The translations under genes were made by a program, and so were the position numbers. Shown here one piece after another: positions 46,906 to 57,707 of a stretch of DNA of 64,000 nt. The notes below the pieces were generated by a model. It was not told the origin of the DNA. It made no database searches and worked only from the letters and a program-made list of their open reading frames with translations. The stretch's first letter is position 1; each line of letters begins with the position of its first letter. The stretch is from Papio anubis (Eukaryota > Chordata > Mammalia > Primates > Cercopithecidae), in assembly GCF_008728515.1 (NCBI RefSeq), contig NW_022161856.1, positions 62,001-126,000 on the forward strand, given 5' to 3'.

Positions 46906-48589
46906 AGGAGTCACTTTTGAGAGGCAAGAGGAAAACCTCTCGTTAGCCTCAGAAACACCAACGGGGTGCTTTCCCTTCTGGGAAATCTAACTGCTGCATG
47001 TGGGTTAATCAAACAGCCTAGAGGTCAGAGCCCTCTGGGGTGCAACTATAGACCCCACAGCCCAACCCTGCTCCCAATTGCCCTGGCTTGGCCCTAGATG
47101 TCACAGGAGACCCAAAGGTGTCAGTTGTGCTTGTGTGTGATTATAGAAGGAACACACCAATGGAAGAAAGTAAGGTGGAAAAGCTGGACCTCAGAGCCTA
47201 CAGCAGCAAAATCCTCTGCAAGGTGGCTGTGGGGGCTTGGAAACTCACAAGAGCCCCCCAGGGGAAAAGCAGAAGATTTTCTGGTGACCCGATGGTCCTG
47301 GAGCAGCTGGGCTTCCTGGCTGTTGTCATCCCCTGGCTGTCCCTGATGGATAACAAGTACTTGCCACCAAGTGAGCACTTAGTGCCGACTGAGAGAATCG
47401 ATGGGAGAGAGGGGGCGTTGGAGGTGCCAGAGGAATCATAAATATTTTATACTGTCGAATCAAATGGAAAAGGCAAAGCTATTTCTTTTTCAAATGGAAG
47501 TGGCGGAGACTTCATTTCATTCAAGATTAATAGGCGCACTGCCCAGTAATCAGAGCTTGAAGACAACGCCAGAAAGGAACGGCCAAGTTTGGGAGGCACA
47601 AAAATGAAAGCCCTGTCCAGGGCCAGAGAGGGGTGCTTCATGCTGAACGCCACAGGCCATGAGGTTGGCTGAGGTTGGTGTCTTCCTTTATACATTCCTG
47701 GAAAGTCTGTAAACTAGTGGGCATTGTTTTTAAAGCACCAGGAAGGTTCAGGGAATGCCTTTTAAGTTACTTGTATGATATGAATAATAATGCTCAAATA
47801 GAGTGTGTGTCCTTGTGAGTGTGGCTTTAACAACGAAATCAGACCTTAAGCTTGCAATGCTGTGAATGGAGGAATTGTGAGGGGTGGTTTCTCTCTTCCC
47901 CTGCCCTCAGCTAGGGCCCATCACCCCTGGAATCACTACGGAGTGCTGAGTATCTAGGGTATTTGTTGAGATTGACAGGCACAGATATCTCACTTCTTGC
48001 TTTGGGAATTTCCTTTCATGTTTAATAGCCTCTGAAGGCAAATGGAAGGTGATTTTCCAAGCCATTCCCTCTGCTTGACCTGTTTCCAGAAGCTGTGTCC
48101 CTGCCTCCGTTTCCTGCTCATTTCTATGAAAGGAGAATGTGGTTGTGCTTCCGACTTCGCCTGTGCCCTACTTCGCTCTTGAGATCTGAGATATTCTTAG
48201 GAAGTCAGTTCAGAATTTACAGTGGGGGCAAGAGGTGGGTCAGCCAGTTCTTCTCAAGCGGGAGGACAGTAGGGTGTAGCTGACCCTTCTGGAGTTTTCT
48301 CTGGGCTGAAAGTAGGCTTCCGGGAAACACGGCCCTTCTGCTCAGCTGTTCCCAAGAATGAGTGCATAGATCTGTGTTGGTCACATCCTGTGTGTCTGTT
48401 CTGCCCAGGCCGCATGAGGAATAGAAGATAAGCTCACATTTCCTGCCTGCCAGGGACTTAAAGACTTTCAAGCTCTCTCTCTTGCTCTCTGGGCTCTTAA
48501 GCTACACCCCGATCTCTGTAAACTCATGCTCACTCTCGGGGAAGATGGGCTGCCTGGGCCTGCCCTTTGCAGCTCCAGAAAAGAAGACT
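46906..48589. other. 1.7 kb of unique non-coding sequence
   Basis: No repeat recognised. The 117-codon frame at 47088-47441 overlaps other open frames on both strands and has no domain, so it is not called. Confidence 0.4.
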
Positions 48590-48607
48590 GTCAATCAGAT
48601 GACTCTT

Positions 48608-48737
48608 TAAAAGAATTTTTTAAAAAAATATTTACTTATTTATTAGAGATGAGATCTCAGCTCTGTTATCCAGGCTGCAGTGCAGTGGCGGTGGTGCAAT
48701 CACAGCTCATCGCAGCCTCAAACTCCTGGGCTCAAAC
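48608..48737 (-). mobile_element. Alu, antisense, strongly 5'-truncated
   Basis: Only the A-tail and right arm are present, from 'ttagagatgagatctcagct' to 'caaactcctgggctcaaac'. It is flanked by an imperfect 18-bp duplication at 48590-48607 and 48738-48755 (both contain atgactctt), so the truncation arose at insertion. Confidence 0.9.
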
Positions 48738-48755
48738 GTCAGTCGAATGACTCTT

Positions 48756-49230
48756 GACCTCAGGGACAGCATACTAGTTTGGGAGTCACAGAGGATAAAT
48801 AATTAGCAAGCAAAGCAAGACAGGATGTTTTCTTTCAGCGTTCCTCTTAACCACGATGCCCATCTCCCACACCCTCACCCCTGGCAGCCACCCTCAGCTA
48901 GAGGCTCAAGGACTTACTCTTTGCTATTAATTCTCATTTCTAAACCATACATTTTACTTGCCTACTCGCAGGAGAAATACTGTCTGTGGCCCCAGAGGAG
49001 GCGGGCAGCAGGAAGATATGGGAGGCTTTGTTGGGGACTGGTGCCATATGCCCTCTGCCACCCTGCCCCACTGGCTGATGCCACCCCATCACCCACAGCC
49101 TCCATTAGTGCTTCTGAATCAGGCACAGGCTTTTAGGCGGTGCTGCACATTCCTTCAAGTTCAGTAAGTCCAGGAAATCTTTACCATCCACAGCTCAATT
49201 GAAAACAAACAAACAAACAAACAAACAAAA
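48756..49230. other. unique sequence ending in a (CAAA)n run
   Basis: No gene recognised. (CAAA)n at about 49205-49230 directly precedes an Alu. Confidence 0.4.
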
Positions 49231-49540
49231 AGTGGCCAGGTGCGGTAATCCCAGCACTTTGGGAGGCTGGGGTGGGCGGATCACTTGAGGTAAGGAGTTC
49301 GAGACCAGCCTGACCAACATGGTGAAACCTAATCTCTGCTTAAAATACAAAGAAAATTAGCAGGACATGGTGCCTGTAAACCCAGCTACTCAGGAGGATG
49401 AAGTGGGAGAATTGCTTGAACCTGGGAGACAGAGCTGAGATCACGCAGCTGCACCACTCCAGTCTGGGTGAAAGAGCGAGACTCCATCTCAAAATAAAAA
49501 TTAAAAATAAGACAGAGAGAGAGAGAGAGAGAAAACAAAA
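49231..49540 (+). mobile_element. Alu (S-like), sense, small internal deletions
   Basis: 'ggccaggtgcggtaatccca' shows that about 15 bp are missing between the 5' end and 'taatcccagcac'. The right arm lacks part of 'ggcggaggttgcagtgag'. The tail runs into (GA)n at 49519-49532. gaaaacaaa occurs on both sides and may be the duplication. Confidence 0.9.
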
Positions 49541-49825
49541 CAATGTTACCCCCATGTTTTCCCCTTCCCTGCCAAAAACAATTCCAAAAATCCACACTCC
49601 ATTCCAGGGAAATAAATGGACATTTAGGGTTAAGATACTGAAAAAGATAATGTTACCTCCCTCTACCACCGTATTTCATCATTCACCGTCCCTCTTCCAT
49701 GTGAACCTAAGATGCATCCACACCTTCCCTTCCTTCTCCCCACCACTCCCGGGCTTCCCAATGCATAGTATTAAGTCTCTCCCAAGTTTCCTGCTGCTGA
49801 TTCCAGTCCATTTAAGGACTAATTC

Positions 49826-49998
49826 CCCTTCCCTTCCCTTCCCTTCCCTTCCCTTCCCTTCCCTTCCCTTCCTTCCCCCTTCCTCTCCCCTTCCCCTTCC
49901 TCTCCCCTCCCCTTCCTCTCCCCTCCCCCCTTCCTCTCCCTTCCCCTTCCCTTCCCTCCCGCCTCTTCCCTTTCTTTCCTCTCCTTTCCTTTCCTTCT
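49826..49998. repeat. (CCCTT)n polypyrimidine tract
   Basis: A regular CCCTT array (about nine units) passing into irregular CCCCTTCCT units. On the minus strand it is G-rich with many GGG/GGGG runs. The Gly/Arg/Glu/Lys-rich minus-strand frames here are artefacts. Confidence 0.95.
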
Positions 49999-50277
49999 GA
50001 CAGATTCTCTTGCTGTTGCCCAGGCTGGAGTGCAATCACATGACCTCCGTTCACTGTAGCTTCTGCCTCCCAGGTTCAAGCAATTTTGGTGCCTCAGCCT
50101 CCCAAGTAGTTGGGATTACAGGCATGCACCACCATGCCCAGCTAATTTTTGTATTTTTAGTAGAGATGGGGTTTCACCATGTTGGCCAGGCTGGTCTCAA
50201 ACTCCTGACTTCAAGTGATCCACCTGTCTCGGCCTCCCAAAGTGCTGGGATTACAGGTGTAAGCCACCGTGTGGCCT
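49826..50277 (-). mobile_element. Alu (S-like) with polypyrimidine tail, antisense
   Basis: Reversed Alu body from about 49999 ('gacagattctcttgctgttg') to 'gtaagccaccgtgtggcc', preceded by 173 bp of C/T-only sequence rich in CCCTT. By analogy with 45.1 kb the tract is probably the altered poly(A) tail, but I could not find a duplication to prove it. Confidence 0.85.
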
Positions 50278-52257
50278 GAGTTTTCTTGAATAAGACCATG
50301 TGTGCACAGTGCCTGGGGCACGTGTGGTCCTCAGTTCCTGAGATTTCCCTTTCTACAAGAGCAGCGACCAAACTTGAGGCTTCTCCTTGAGCCACTTTCC
50401 AAGATGCAGGTCCCCACCTGGTGGCCAGTCAGGCCACATAGAAGTGCATGAGGGTGGGGACACAAAAGTATCCTACACTTGTAACTCCTTATTTTCACCT
50501 TCTACCCTTTTTTCTTTCATCTTCCTTTTTTTTTTTCTGGTTCTCTCCTTTCTCCTGCTAGCTCAATTTTCCCTCCCCAGATTTTTGGAACCCAGAGATC
50601 TGCCTTTCTACTGCTTCTCTTTGTGCCCTTAGAAGAGTCCCTTCACCCCCTTGGGGCTCTCTTTCCTGTTGAGGAGAAGAAGGAAGTTGGACTACAGTTT
50701 AGGAAGATGTGGTCGGGGCTGATCTAGTTGAAATGATGACCAAGGGCTTGGAATTCCCTCCAAATGCTCTAGACAGCCCACCCAGGGTGGTTTCTTTTTG
50801 ATGGGGTCCCAGGGACTTCTCAGTGGTTCCACTCCACCAAACTCTCTGATTGCCGAGTTGGCTGTAATAAGTACTTTTCTTTTTCTCTACTGCCCACATT
50901 TGGCAGTGTGGGGACAGAAGGAAAGAAGCTGGTGATCCAGTGCCAAGCTACTGAGGTAGTCTTTTCTCTGAAGTGGTCATGGAGTGTGTGTCATCCTCTG
51001 CAAGGCATGTCTCTGCCAATGCAGGGGTGAGGCCTCAGCCACCTCCACTCTCTGCCGGAGCTTTCAAACCTCTCCGAACTACAGCCACCCAGGGGGCTGC
51101 AGAGGTCAATGAAGTAACATCTGAAAATGCTTGTGAGATCTTTGGGTTTCCAAAGCATTCTTCTTTCTAACTCTAGAGTAAGGCTCTTCCTTAAAAATAG
51201 AAAGCCATTTGTGGGGTGAATTTTAATATACTCTGCACAATAATCCCACCCTCAAGCTGTGGTTGTGTCCACAGTCCTGGGGCAGGGCCAACATGAACCA
51301 TTGAAATTATTTATCAACAAATTTTTCTCCTCATGTCCACATGGATGTTGAAATGGTTCTCTAATTCATTTTTAAAATATGCTCTGGGTTCATCACCCCA
51401 GCTTCGGGGAATCATGACATCCTCATCACTTGACAGTGCCAGCAATCAGTCAGCTCCAAAGAGCATGTGTGCTTCAAAAAGACTGACTCAGTCCAGCCTT
51501 AGAGGATTCTCTTGTGGGGTGCAGGGCTGGGTTCAAACTGAGTTTTTCAACACTGGGCGAGTTTCAGTAAAGTAGGGCTGGGACAATGGTATGGCTCTTG
51601 TGATTAATCTACTCCAGGAAAGGTTGAATGAGAAGTTAACATGGATCCCCCAGAAGCTGCAGAGCACAGAGCTTTTATTTTAGTGAGAATTTAACATGCC
51701 AGGCCTGTCAGGTGCACGTGCCATCAAAAACATGACCTAATCCTATTGATTTTCTTTTAATGTTCACAGACTGGGAGCCCCGGGAATGAGGCAGACAGCA
51801 TCAATGCATTGTGCAAAATGTCTAGTTTTCAGACCATGTAAATTTGGTCTGGGCAAAGAGTGGGCTTTGTGGAATGTTGCTCCTGCAGCAGCTGATGTGA
51901 TGATGCTTATGGTGACCACAAGCCGAGCCTCTGCAGGAGGCTGTGGGACCCCCTGCTCATGTTAGGAATTCTAAATTCAGATAAAGCTGGATTATTAGAT
52001 TGAACTCTATGAAATTGTTCAATATTCAACCAACTTTTATCCATAAAAATGGCTGTTTCTTATGGTTTGACAAGCTGTATATGCTTGAGATTTGACTGTG
52101 ACCTTTTTATTTCATGATGGCAAGACAACTCCATGTGGAATTTAGATGAAATCCTACCTGGCCTCCAAGGCCCAGTCTTGGGGGATTCATAGAGCATCCT
52201 AGGCTAAGATGACTTTAGACCCATGAAGCCACTTATGGTTTCTCACAACCCAATCAA
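50278..52257. other. 2 kb of unique non-coding sequence
   Basis: No interspersed repeat recognised. Open frames of 65-81 codons lack domains. No gene called. Confidence 0.4.
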
Positions 52258-52267
52258 AACTAATCTC

Positions 52268-52402
52268 CCCAGGCCAGATGTGGCAGCCCACGCCTTTACT
52301 CTCAGCATTTTGGGAGGCTGAGGCTGGAGGATTGCTTGAGGTCAAGCGTTCAAGACCAGTCTGGGCAACATAGCGAGATCTTATCTTTTTATAAATAATT
52401 AA
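52268..52402 (+). mobile_element. Alu monomer (FLAM-like), sense
   Basis: A single left-arm unit: 'ggccagatgtggcagcccac', 'attttgggaggctgaggctg' and 'agtctgggcaacatagcgag', followed by an A/T-rich tail. The flanks share aactaatctcccc / aattaatcttcc, a plausible duplication, so this is a complete monomeric insertion. Confidence 0.85.
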
Positions 52403-52514
52403 GAATTAATCTTCCTCACCCTGGCATTTTGCTGATAGTTAGCTGACACTACTTATAAAATAGATACCTTTAGTTATAGCTATTGCTGTTCATGAATGCC
52501 CTTTAAAATGACAA

Positions 52515-52612
52515 ATACCTTGAGGATGCGAGCCATCATAGACATCTCTGTATCTCCTGCTGCCTTTTCACAGAGTAGGCACTCTTCATTATTATTGCCT
52601 AATTATCTGAAT
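52515..52612 (+). mobile_element. L2 LINE 3' end, sense
   Basis: 'taccttgaggatgcgagcc', 'agacatctctgtatctcctg' and 'agagtaggcactcttcatt' follow the sense L2 terminus. Confidence 0.5.
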
Positions 52613-52841
52613 CTTGATATTTTTACTTAGGTAGCAAAATTGATCATGACCAGTTGGCTCTTTTCAGAATTTATAATGGGGCTATAGTTTTTCCTTCATA
52701 GACCTTTAAAAAATTGATTATGGTCCTTTAAATTGGAGTTAAAAGATTGTTATCTTTTTCTTCTCATGAACCATATAGCATTTCTATATTTTGTGTGTGC
52801 ATTTTGTGTGTGTTGATGAGAATTCAGAGAATGCTTTAGAT

Positions 52842-53494
52842 CAGCAGTCCCCAAACTTTTGGACACCAGGGACCAGTTTTGTGGAAGACAATGTTTCCAC
52901 AGAAAGGGACAGGGAATGGTATTGGGATGATTCAAGCACATTTCATTTATCATTACATTTTCCTTCTTTCTTTTTCCTTTTTTTTTTTTTTTTTTTTTTT
53001 GAGATGGAGTCTCGCTCTGTCACCAGACTGGAGTGCAGTAGTGCGATCTCTGCAACCTTCGCCTCCCAGGTTCAAGCGATTCTCCTGCCTCAGCCTCCCA
53101 AGTATCTAGGACTACATGTGCACGCCACCACGCTCAGCTAATTTTTGTATTTTTAGTAGAGATGGGGTCTCACCATGTTGGCCAGGATGGTCTCGATCTC
53201 TTTACCTTGTGATCTGCCTGCCTCAACCTCCCAAAATGCTGGGATTATAGGCGTGCCCCACTGTGCCCAGTCTATCATTACATTTTCATAAGGAGCCATG
53301 CAGCCTAGATCCCTCATGTGCACAGTTTACAATAGGATTTGTGTGCCTATGAGAATCTAATGCCACCGCTGATCTGACAGGAGGCGGAGCTCAGGCTCCC
53401 TTGCTTGCCCATACCTCATCTTCTGCTGTTTGGTCCAGCTCCTAACAGGTTACAGACTGGTACCTGTCATGGCCTGGAGGGTTGAGGACCCCTG
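52842..53494. mobile_element. hAT DNA transposon (MER1/Charlie group), split by Alu
   Basis: The ends are cagcagtccccaaac and gttgaggacccctg, inverted repeats of a common hAT family. A perfect 8-bp duplication (ctttagat) lies at 52834-52841 and 53495-53502, as expected for hAT transposases. Internal blocks include 'gaccagttttgtggaagaca' and 'ctgatctgacaggaggcgga'. It is non-autonomous with no transposase frame. The exact family name needs a database search. Confidence 0.9.
52963..53272 (-). mobile_element. Alu (Sc/Y-like), antisense, inside hAT element
   Basis: Reversed full-length Alu with a T-rich tail. A perfect 15-bp duplication (tatcattacattttc) of transposon sequence lies at 52948-52962 and 53273-53287. 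'accttgtgatctgcctgcct' suggests Sc or Y type. Confidence 0.95.
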
Positions 53495-53502
53495 CTTTAG
53501 AT

Positions 53503-53907
53503 CACAGCTGATCAGTTTCCCCAGTCCCACACTGCACTTAACTACAGTTTCTCCTGTGTCCCCAGTAGGGGTGGCGGAAAGGGTCGCGTGGGGCACAGAG
53601 TGTTACAGTTACCTGAACATGTGCAACTAGTCCACATGGATGCACACCACATATGACAGGAAGGCTTCAAGTTCAACCTGGGTTAAATGAAACATGCCTC
53701 AGTTCATCTTTCTTTCCTGTGCCCTCTTCTGCAGACCTGCTTCCCTTCCTGGGTGCCTGGTTGTAGTGAGTGACTCTGATGTTCTCTTAGATGACCAGCC
53801 TCAAAGACCAATACATCCCCTTCCCTACACTGTCCCCCACATCTGTCTGCTCTGTCTCTTTCCATTGTTACCACCACCGCCTAGGTTTCTAACTATCCAC
53901 ATTTCTT
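53503..53907. other. unique non-coding sequence
   Basis: No repeat or gene recognised. Confidence 0.4.
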
Positions 53908-54197
53908 CTTTTTTTTTCATTTAGGCAAGCATCTCACTCTGTTGCCTAGGATGAAGTGCAGTGGTGTGATCACAGTTCACTGCAGCCTCAAAGCAATCCT
54001 CCCACCTCAGCCTCCCTCATAGCTAGGACCACAGGCATGTGCCACCAGTTCAGTTATTTATTTTATTTTATTTTTTGTAGAGATGAGATCTTGGTATGTT
54101 GCCCAGGATGGTCTCAAACTCCTGGGCTCAATCAATCGTCCTGCCTCCACCTCCCAAAGCGCTGAGATTATAGGCATGAGACACAGAGCTCAGCCAT
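53908..54197 (-). mobile_element. Alu (J-like), antisense
   Basis: Reversed Alu: 'catctcactctgttgcctag', a gap of about 25 bp after 'gcagcctcaaa', a (TTTTA)n linker, then 'tgttgcccaggatggtctca' and 'ggcatgagacacagagctca'. The flanks share cacatttctt / cgcatttctt. Confidence 0.9.
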
Positions 54198-54289
54198 TGT
54201 TCGCATTTCTTTCCTGGTTTCCCTACTGGGTTCTCTACTTCCACTCTTGCCTTCTTCCCCTCTTCCACCAGCATAAGCTTTAGACACTG

Positions 54290-54597
54290 CACTTCTGATC
54301 ATGCTGCTCTGCTGCTTAAAATCCTTCATGCAGATCGTGCAAGACCTTCCTGATCCAATGCTGCCTTGCCCTCTAGAACCCAGGGCGCCATTCTCCCCTC
54401 TGCAGGTCTACTGCACCACCTGCAGGTTCTCTCTCCTGTGTTCATGTGTCTGCTCCCTCTGAATGTTAGGCTCACACCCTCCACCTGGCCAACTCCTACT
54501 AAACCTTGGGCTTCAACTCAAGAATCACCTTCATGTTTCACTCCACCAGGCTGGGCTGGGTGTCCTGCCCAGATCCCACAGTGCCCTAATTCACTTT
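54290..54597 (+). mobile_element. L2 LINE, sense, interrupted by L1
   Basis: 'ctgctgcttaaaatccttca', 'acctggccaactcctactaa' and 'caactcaagaatcaccttca' follow L2 3' sequence in sense order. A 580-bp L1 insertion ends the recognisable part. Old relic. Confidence 0.55.
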
Positions 54598-55177
54598 CTT
54601 TTTTTAATACTTTAAGTTCTGGGGTACATGTGCAGAATGTGCAGGTTTGTTACATAGGTATATACGTGCCATGGTGGTTTGCTGGACCCATCAACCCATC
54701 ATCTACATTAGGCATTTCTCCTAATGCTGTCCCTCCCCAAGCCTCCCACCCCCCGACAGGTCCTGGTGTGTGATGTTCCCCCTGCCCCCATGTCCATGTG
54801 TTCTCATTGTTCAACTTCCACTTATGAGAGAGAACATGTGGTGTTTGGTTTTCTGTTCTTGTGTTAGTTTGCTGAGAATGATGTTTTCCACCTTCATCCA
54901 TGTCCCTGCAAAGGATATGAACTCATTCTTTTTTATGGCTTTCTAGTATTCTGTGGTGTATATGTGCCACATTTTATTTCTCCAGTCTATGATTGATGGG
55001 TATTTAGGTTGGTTTGTAGAGATCTCATCTCTACAAAAAATAGTCTTTGCTATTGTGAACAGTGCTGCAGTAAACATATGTGTGCATGTCTCTTTATAGC
55101 AGAATGATTTATAATCTTTTGGGTATATACCCAGAATAGGATTGCTGGGTCAAGTGGTATTTCTGGTTCTAGATCCT
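54598..55177 (-). mobile_element. L1 LINE (L1PA-like), antisense, 5'-truncated
   Basis: Reversed young-type L1: 'aagttctggggtacatgtgc', 'gttacataggtatatacgtg', 'ccatgtccctgcaaaggata' and 'gggtatatacccagaatagg'. An 11-bp duplication with one mismatch flanks it (taattcacttt 54587-54597; taactcacttt 55178-55188). It contains an unexpected palindromic insert at 55013-55037. Confidence 0.95.
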
Positions 55178-55188
55178 TAACTCACTTT

Positions 55189-56224
55189 AAACAGAGCTAT
55201 GGGGGCCTTCAGCTCAGCCGTGGCTCTTCTTAGCAGGGGACTGAATGTGGTCCCTTTGCCAAAGCCTACTTTGCTTTGCTTATGTGATGCTACTTACAGG
55301 ATTCCCAGATTGTTTTTGGTCTATTCAATCATTTGCTTTCTTTGGACAGGACAATGCCCAGTGATGACGATGAAGCTCTCGTTCTTGACATGCTAATCCC
55401 ACACCATGACTAATAAACATGGCACACTGCAATGGGCATTAATTTATGGGTAACAGAAGCAGATCCAAGCCTTTTAGCTAATTAAATAAAAATGCACCAT
55501 ACAGCAACCATCCTGCCTGCTTGGGTGTAAAATAGAGAGGAGAAAGATGGCATGCTTGTCATTGAGAGACAATTACCTGCAATTTCAGAGCTGGAATCTA
55601 GTGACAACATAAGAAAAAGAATAACCTCTCCGGCTGTTAGGATTCTCAGTTCTGGCTGTGAGCAAGGAGCAAAGGCACCCATAGACTCGCCAAACCTATG
55701 TCAGGAATGATGAATAGGAGGCAGAAATCCACATCCCCAGGTGGCAAAATTGTTATCCACCTTCGTCACCTCCTTCCTGATGGAGAAAGTGGGGACAGGC
55801 AGCCTTGGAGTCCTACTTGAATGAGGCCTGGACCTTATGCAGGGTAATAAAAACCGACACATGGGGCCTGTGCTGTAAGGTGGCAGAGTGCGATGACTCA
55901 CCCCACTCCTGCAGGTTGAGTCATTTCAAGGCAGAGTTGTGCCAGTTCAGTACCCAGTAATATTTTCCAGTCAATGAGCATCAGTGAACAGGAGATAACC
56001 AGTCATTTCTAGATTCTGCTCAGAGTCCCAGCTCAGAGGCTCCACAAGCTCAAAGAGATGCGTGGCAAAACAGCCACCTTAATTTTCAGATCATCTGCCA
56101 GCTCATCTGTCGGCTGACACACAGCCCATGGCTCCACTATTGCCAGTGCTGTAGCTGCACCAGACCAGTCTGGTTCAAATTTTATGTAACAAAGTTGTGA
56201 TTTGTTTTTCAGTTGCCCTGGACT
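55189..56224. other. unique non-coding sequence
   Basis: No repeat or gene recognised. L2 sequence does not clearly resume after the L1. Confidence 0.4.
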
Positions 56225-56340
56225 CCTAGGTTGAAGATCATGAGCATGCCCTGATGAGACAAGGCATGCAACCACAGGGGAAACTTAGTGCTTGGACTGA
56301 GGAGTGAGAACTGAATTAAGAAGCGAACATTGCATGCTAG

Positions 56341-56449
56341 GATCAGGATCCAATCAGATCAAGCCCTGGCATCACCTCATGGCAGGATCCAGTCAGATCA
56401 TGGCTTTTGGTATCACTTCATTGTGAGATCCAATCAGATCACACCTCAT
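56341..56449 (+). promoter_or_regulatory. tandem CCAAT-box repeats in LTR U3
   Basis: Units of 40, 41 and 28 bp (56341-56380, 56381-56421, 56422-56449) each carry ccaatcagatc or ccagtcagatc, at 56350, 56389 and 56430. CCAATCAG is a good NF-Y-type core. The arrangement resembles U3 enhancer repeats. Confidence 0.5.
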
Positions 56450-56576
56450 TACCCTACGCTTACAAAACCAGACCTAGCGCCCAGCTTGAGGAGGCACTGC
56501 TTTGGAAGTTATCCCAGGTATTCTCGTTGCTAATTGCAAGGAATAAAATCCTCTTGCTAAATCCTCCTTGGTTGTG

Positions 56577-57268
56577 CAGATGTTGGCGTGGATGTGGAGA
56601 GAAGGGAACACTTATGCATTGTTGGTGAGGATGTAAATTAGCTCAACTCTGTGAAAAACAGTATGGAGATTTTTCAAAGAACTAAAATTAGAACTACCAC
56701 TCAACCCAGCAATTCTGAGTGCATGAGTGGGTATCTACCCACAAAGGAAAAGAAATCACATAAAAAAGACCCGTTTATTGTAGTACTATTCACAATAGCA
56801 AAGTCATGGAACCAACCTAAGTGCCCTTCAGTGGTTGACTGGATAAAGAAAATGTGGTCTATATACACCATGGAATACTAATGAAAATAATGATTTCATT
56901 CTTTTTATGATTGTGTAGTATTCCATGGTTTATATATACCATTCTTGCAGTAATGTGGATGGAGCTGGAGGCCATAATCCTGAGTGAACTAACTGAGAAA
57001 CAGAAAGCAAATACCGCGTGTTCTCACTTATAAGTGGGAGCTAAACAATGGGTACGAATGGTCATAAAGATGGAAATAATAGACAATGGGGACTCCAAAA
57101 GCAGAGAGGATGGAAGAAGGACAAGGGTTGAAAACTTACCTATTGGGTACGATGTTCACTATTTGCATATTGAGTACACTGGAAGCCCAATCCCCACCAG
57201 TATGTACTATACCCAAGTAACAAACAAACATATGTACCTCCTATATCTAAAATGACAAATAAATAAAT
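56577..57268 (+). mobile_element. L1 LINE 3' fragment, sense, with internal inversion
   Basis: Sense L1: 'gcattgttggtgaggatgta', 'ttcacaatagcaaagtcatg', 'gtgggagctaaacaatgggt' and 'acccaagtaacaaac', ending in (AAAT)n. An 18-bp duplication with one mismatch flanks it (56559-56576; 57269-57286, both ending cttggttgtg). A short segment near 56890-56941 is inverted. Confidence 0.95.
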
Positions 57269-57397
57269 AAATCCTGCTTGGTTGTGGTCATTGGGGTGAT
57301 ATCTGTCAAGTGACCAATCCTACCTATTGTGTGGTAAGAGTGCAACTTTTCAACACTGAGCTAAAATTGGGAGCTTTTACATATTTGGTGTGTTTCT

Positions 57398-57707
57398 TTT
57401 TTCCTTTCTTTTCTTTTATTTTTTGATATGGAGTTTCACTCTGTCACCCAGGCTGGAGTGCAGTGACATGATCTTGACTCACTGCAACCTCCACCTCCAG
57501 GGTTCAAGTGATTCTCCTGCCTCAGCCTCCCAAGTAGCTGAGATTACAGGCACCTGCCACCATGCCTGGCTAATTTTTGTATTTTTAGTAGAGGTGGGGT
57601 TTTGCCATGTTGGTCAGGCTGGTCTCAAACTCCTGACCTTAAGTGATCCATCCGCCTCGGCCTCCCAAAGTGCTGGGATTACAGGCATGAGTCACTGTGC
57701 TTGGCCC
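57398..57707 (-). mobile_element. Alu (S-like), antisense, full length
   Basis: Reversed Alu with a C-interrupted T-tail: 'gatatggagtttcactctgt', 'gtagaggtggggttttgcca' and 'ggcatgagtcactgtgcttg'. The 118-codon frame over it is a translated Alu. Confidence 0.95.

Larger units (their letters stand above)
56225..57345 (+). mobile_element. probable ERV LTR with U3 direct repeats, split by L1
   Basis: LTR-like unit with tandem CCAAT-containing repeats (56341-56449) and 'aaggaataaaatcctcttgc' (AATAAA at about 56542). After the L1 it resumes with 'gtcattggggtgatatctgt', as in other copies of this family. Borders are approximate, the family name is not assigned, and no internal retroviral genes are present. 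Orientation follows the polyadenylation signal. Confidence 0.5.

Noticed and set aside
47088..47441. 117-codon open frame
   Set aside because: Overlapped by other open frames on both strands, composition not protein-like, no recognised motif.
49812..50079. Gly/Arg/Glu/Lys-rich minus-strand frames
   Set aside because: Translation of the CCCTT array. All frames are open because the tract is stop-free.
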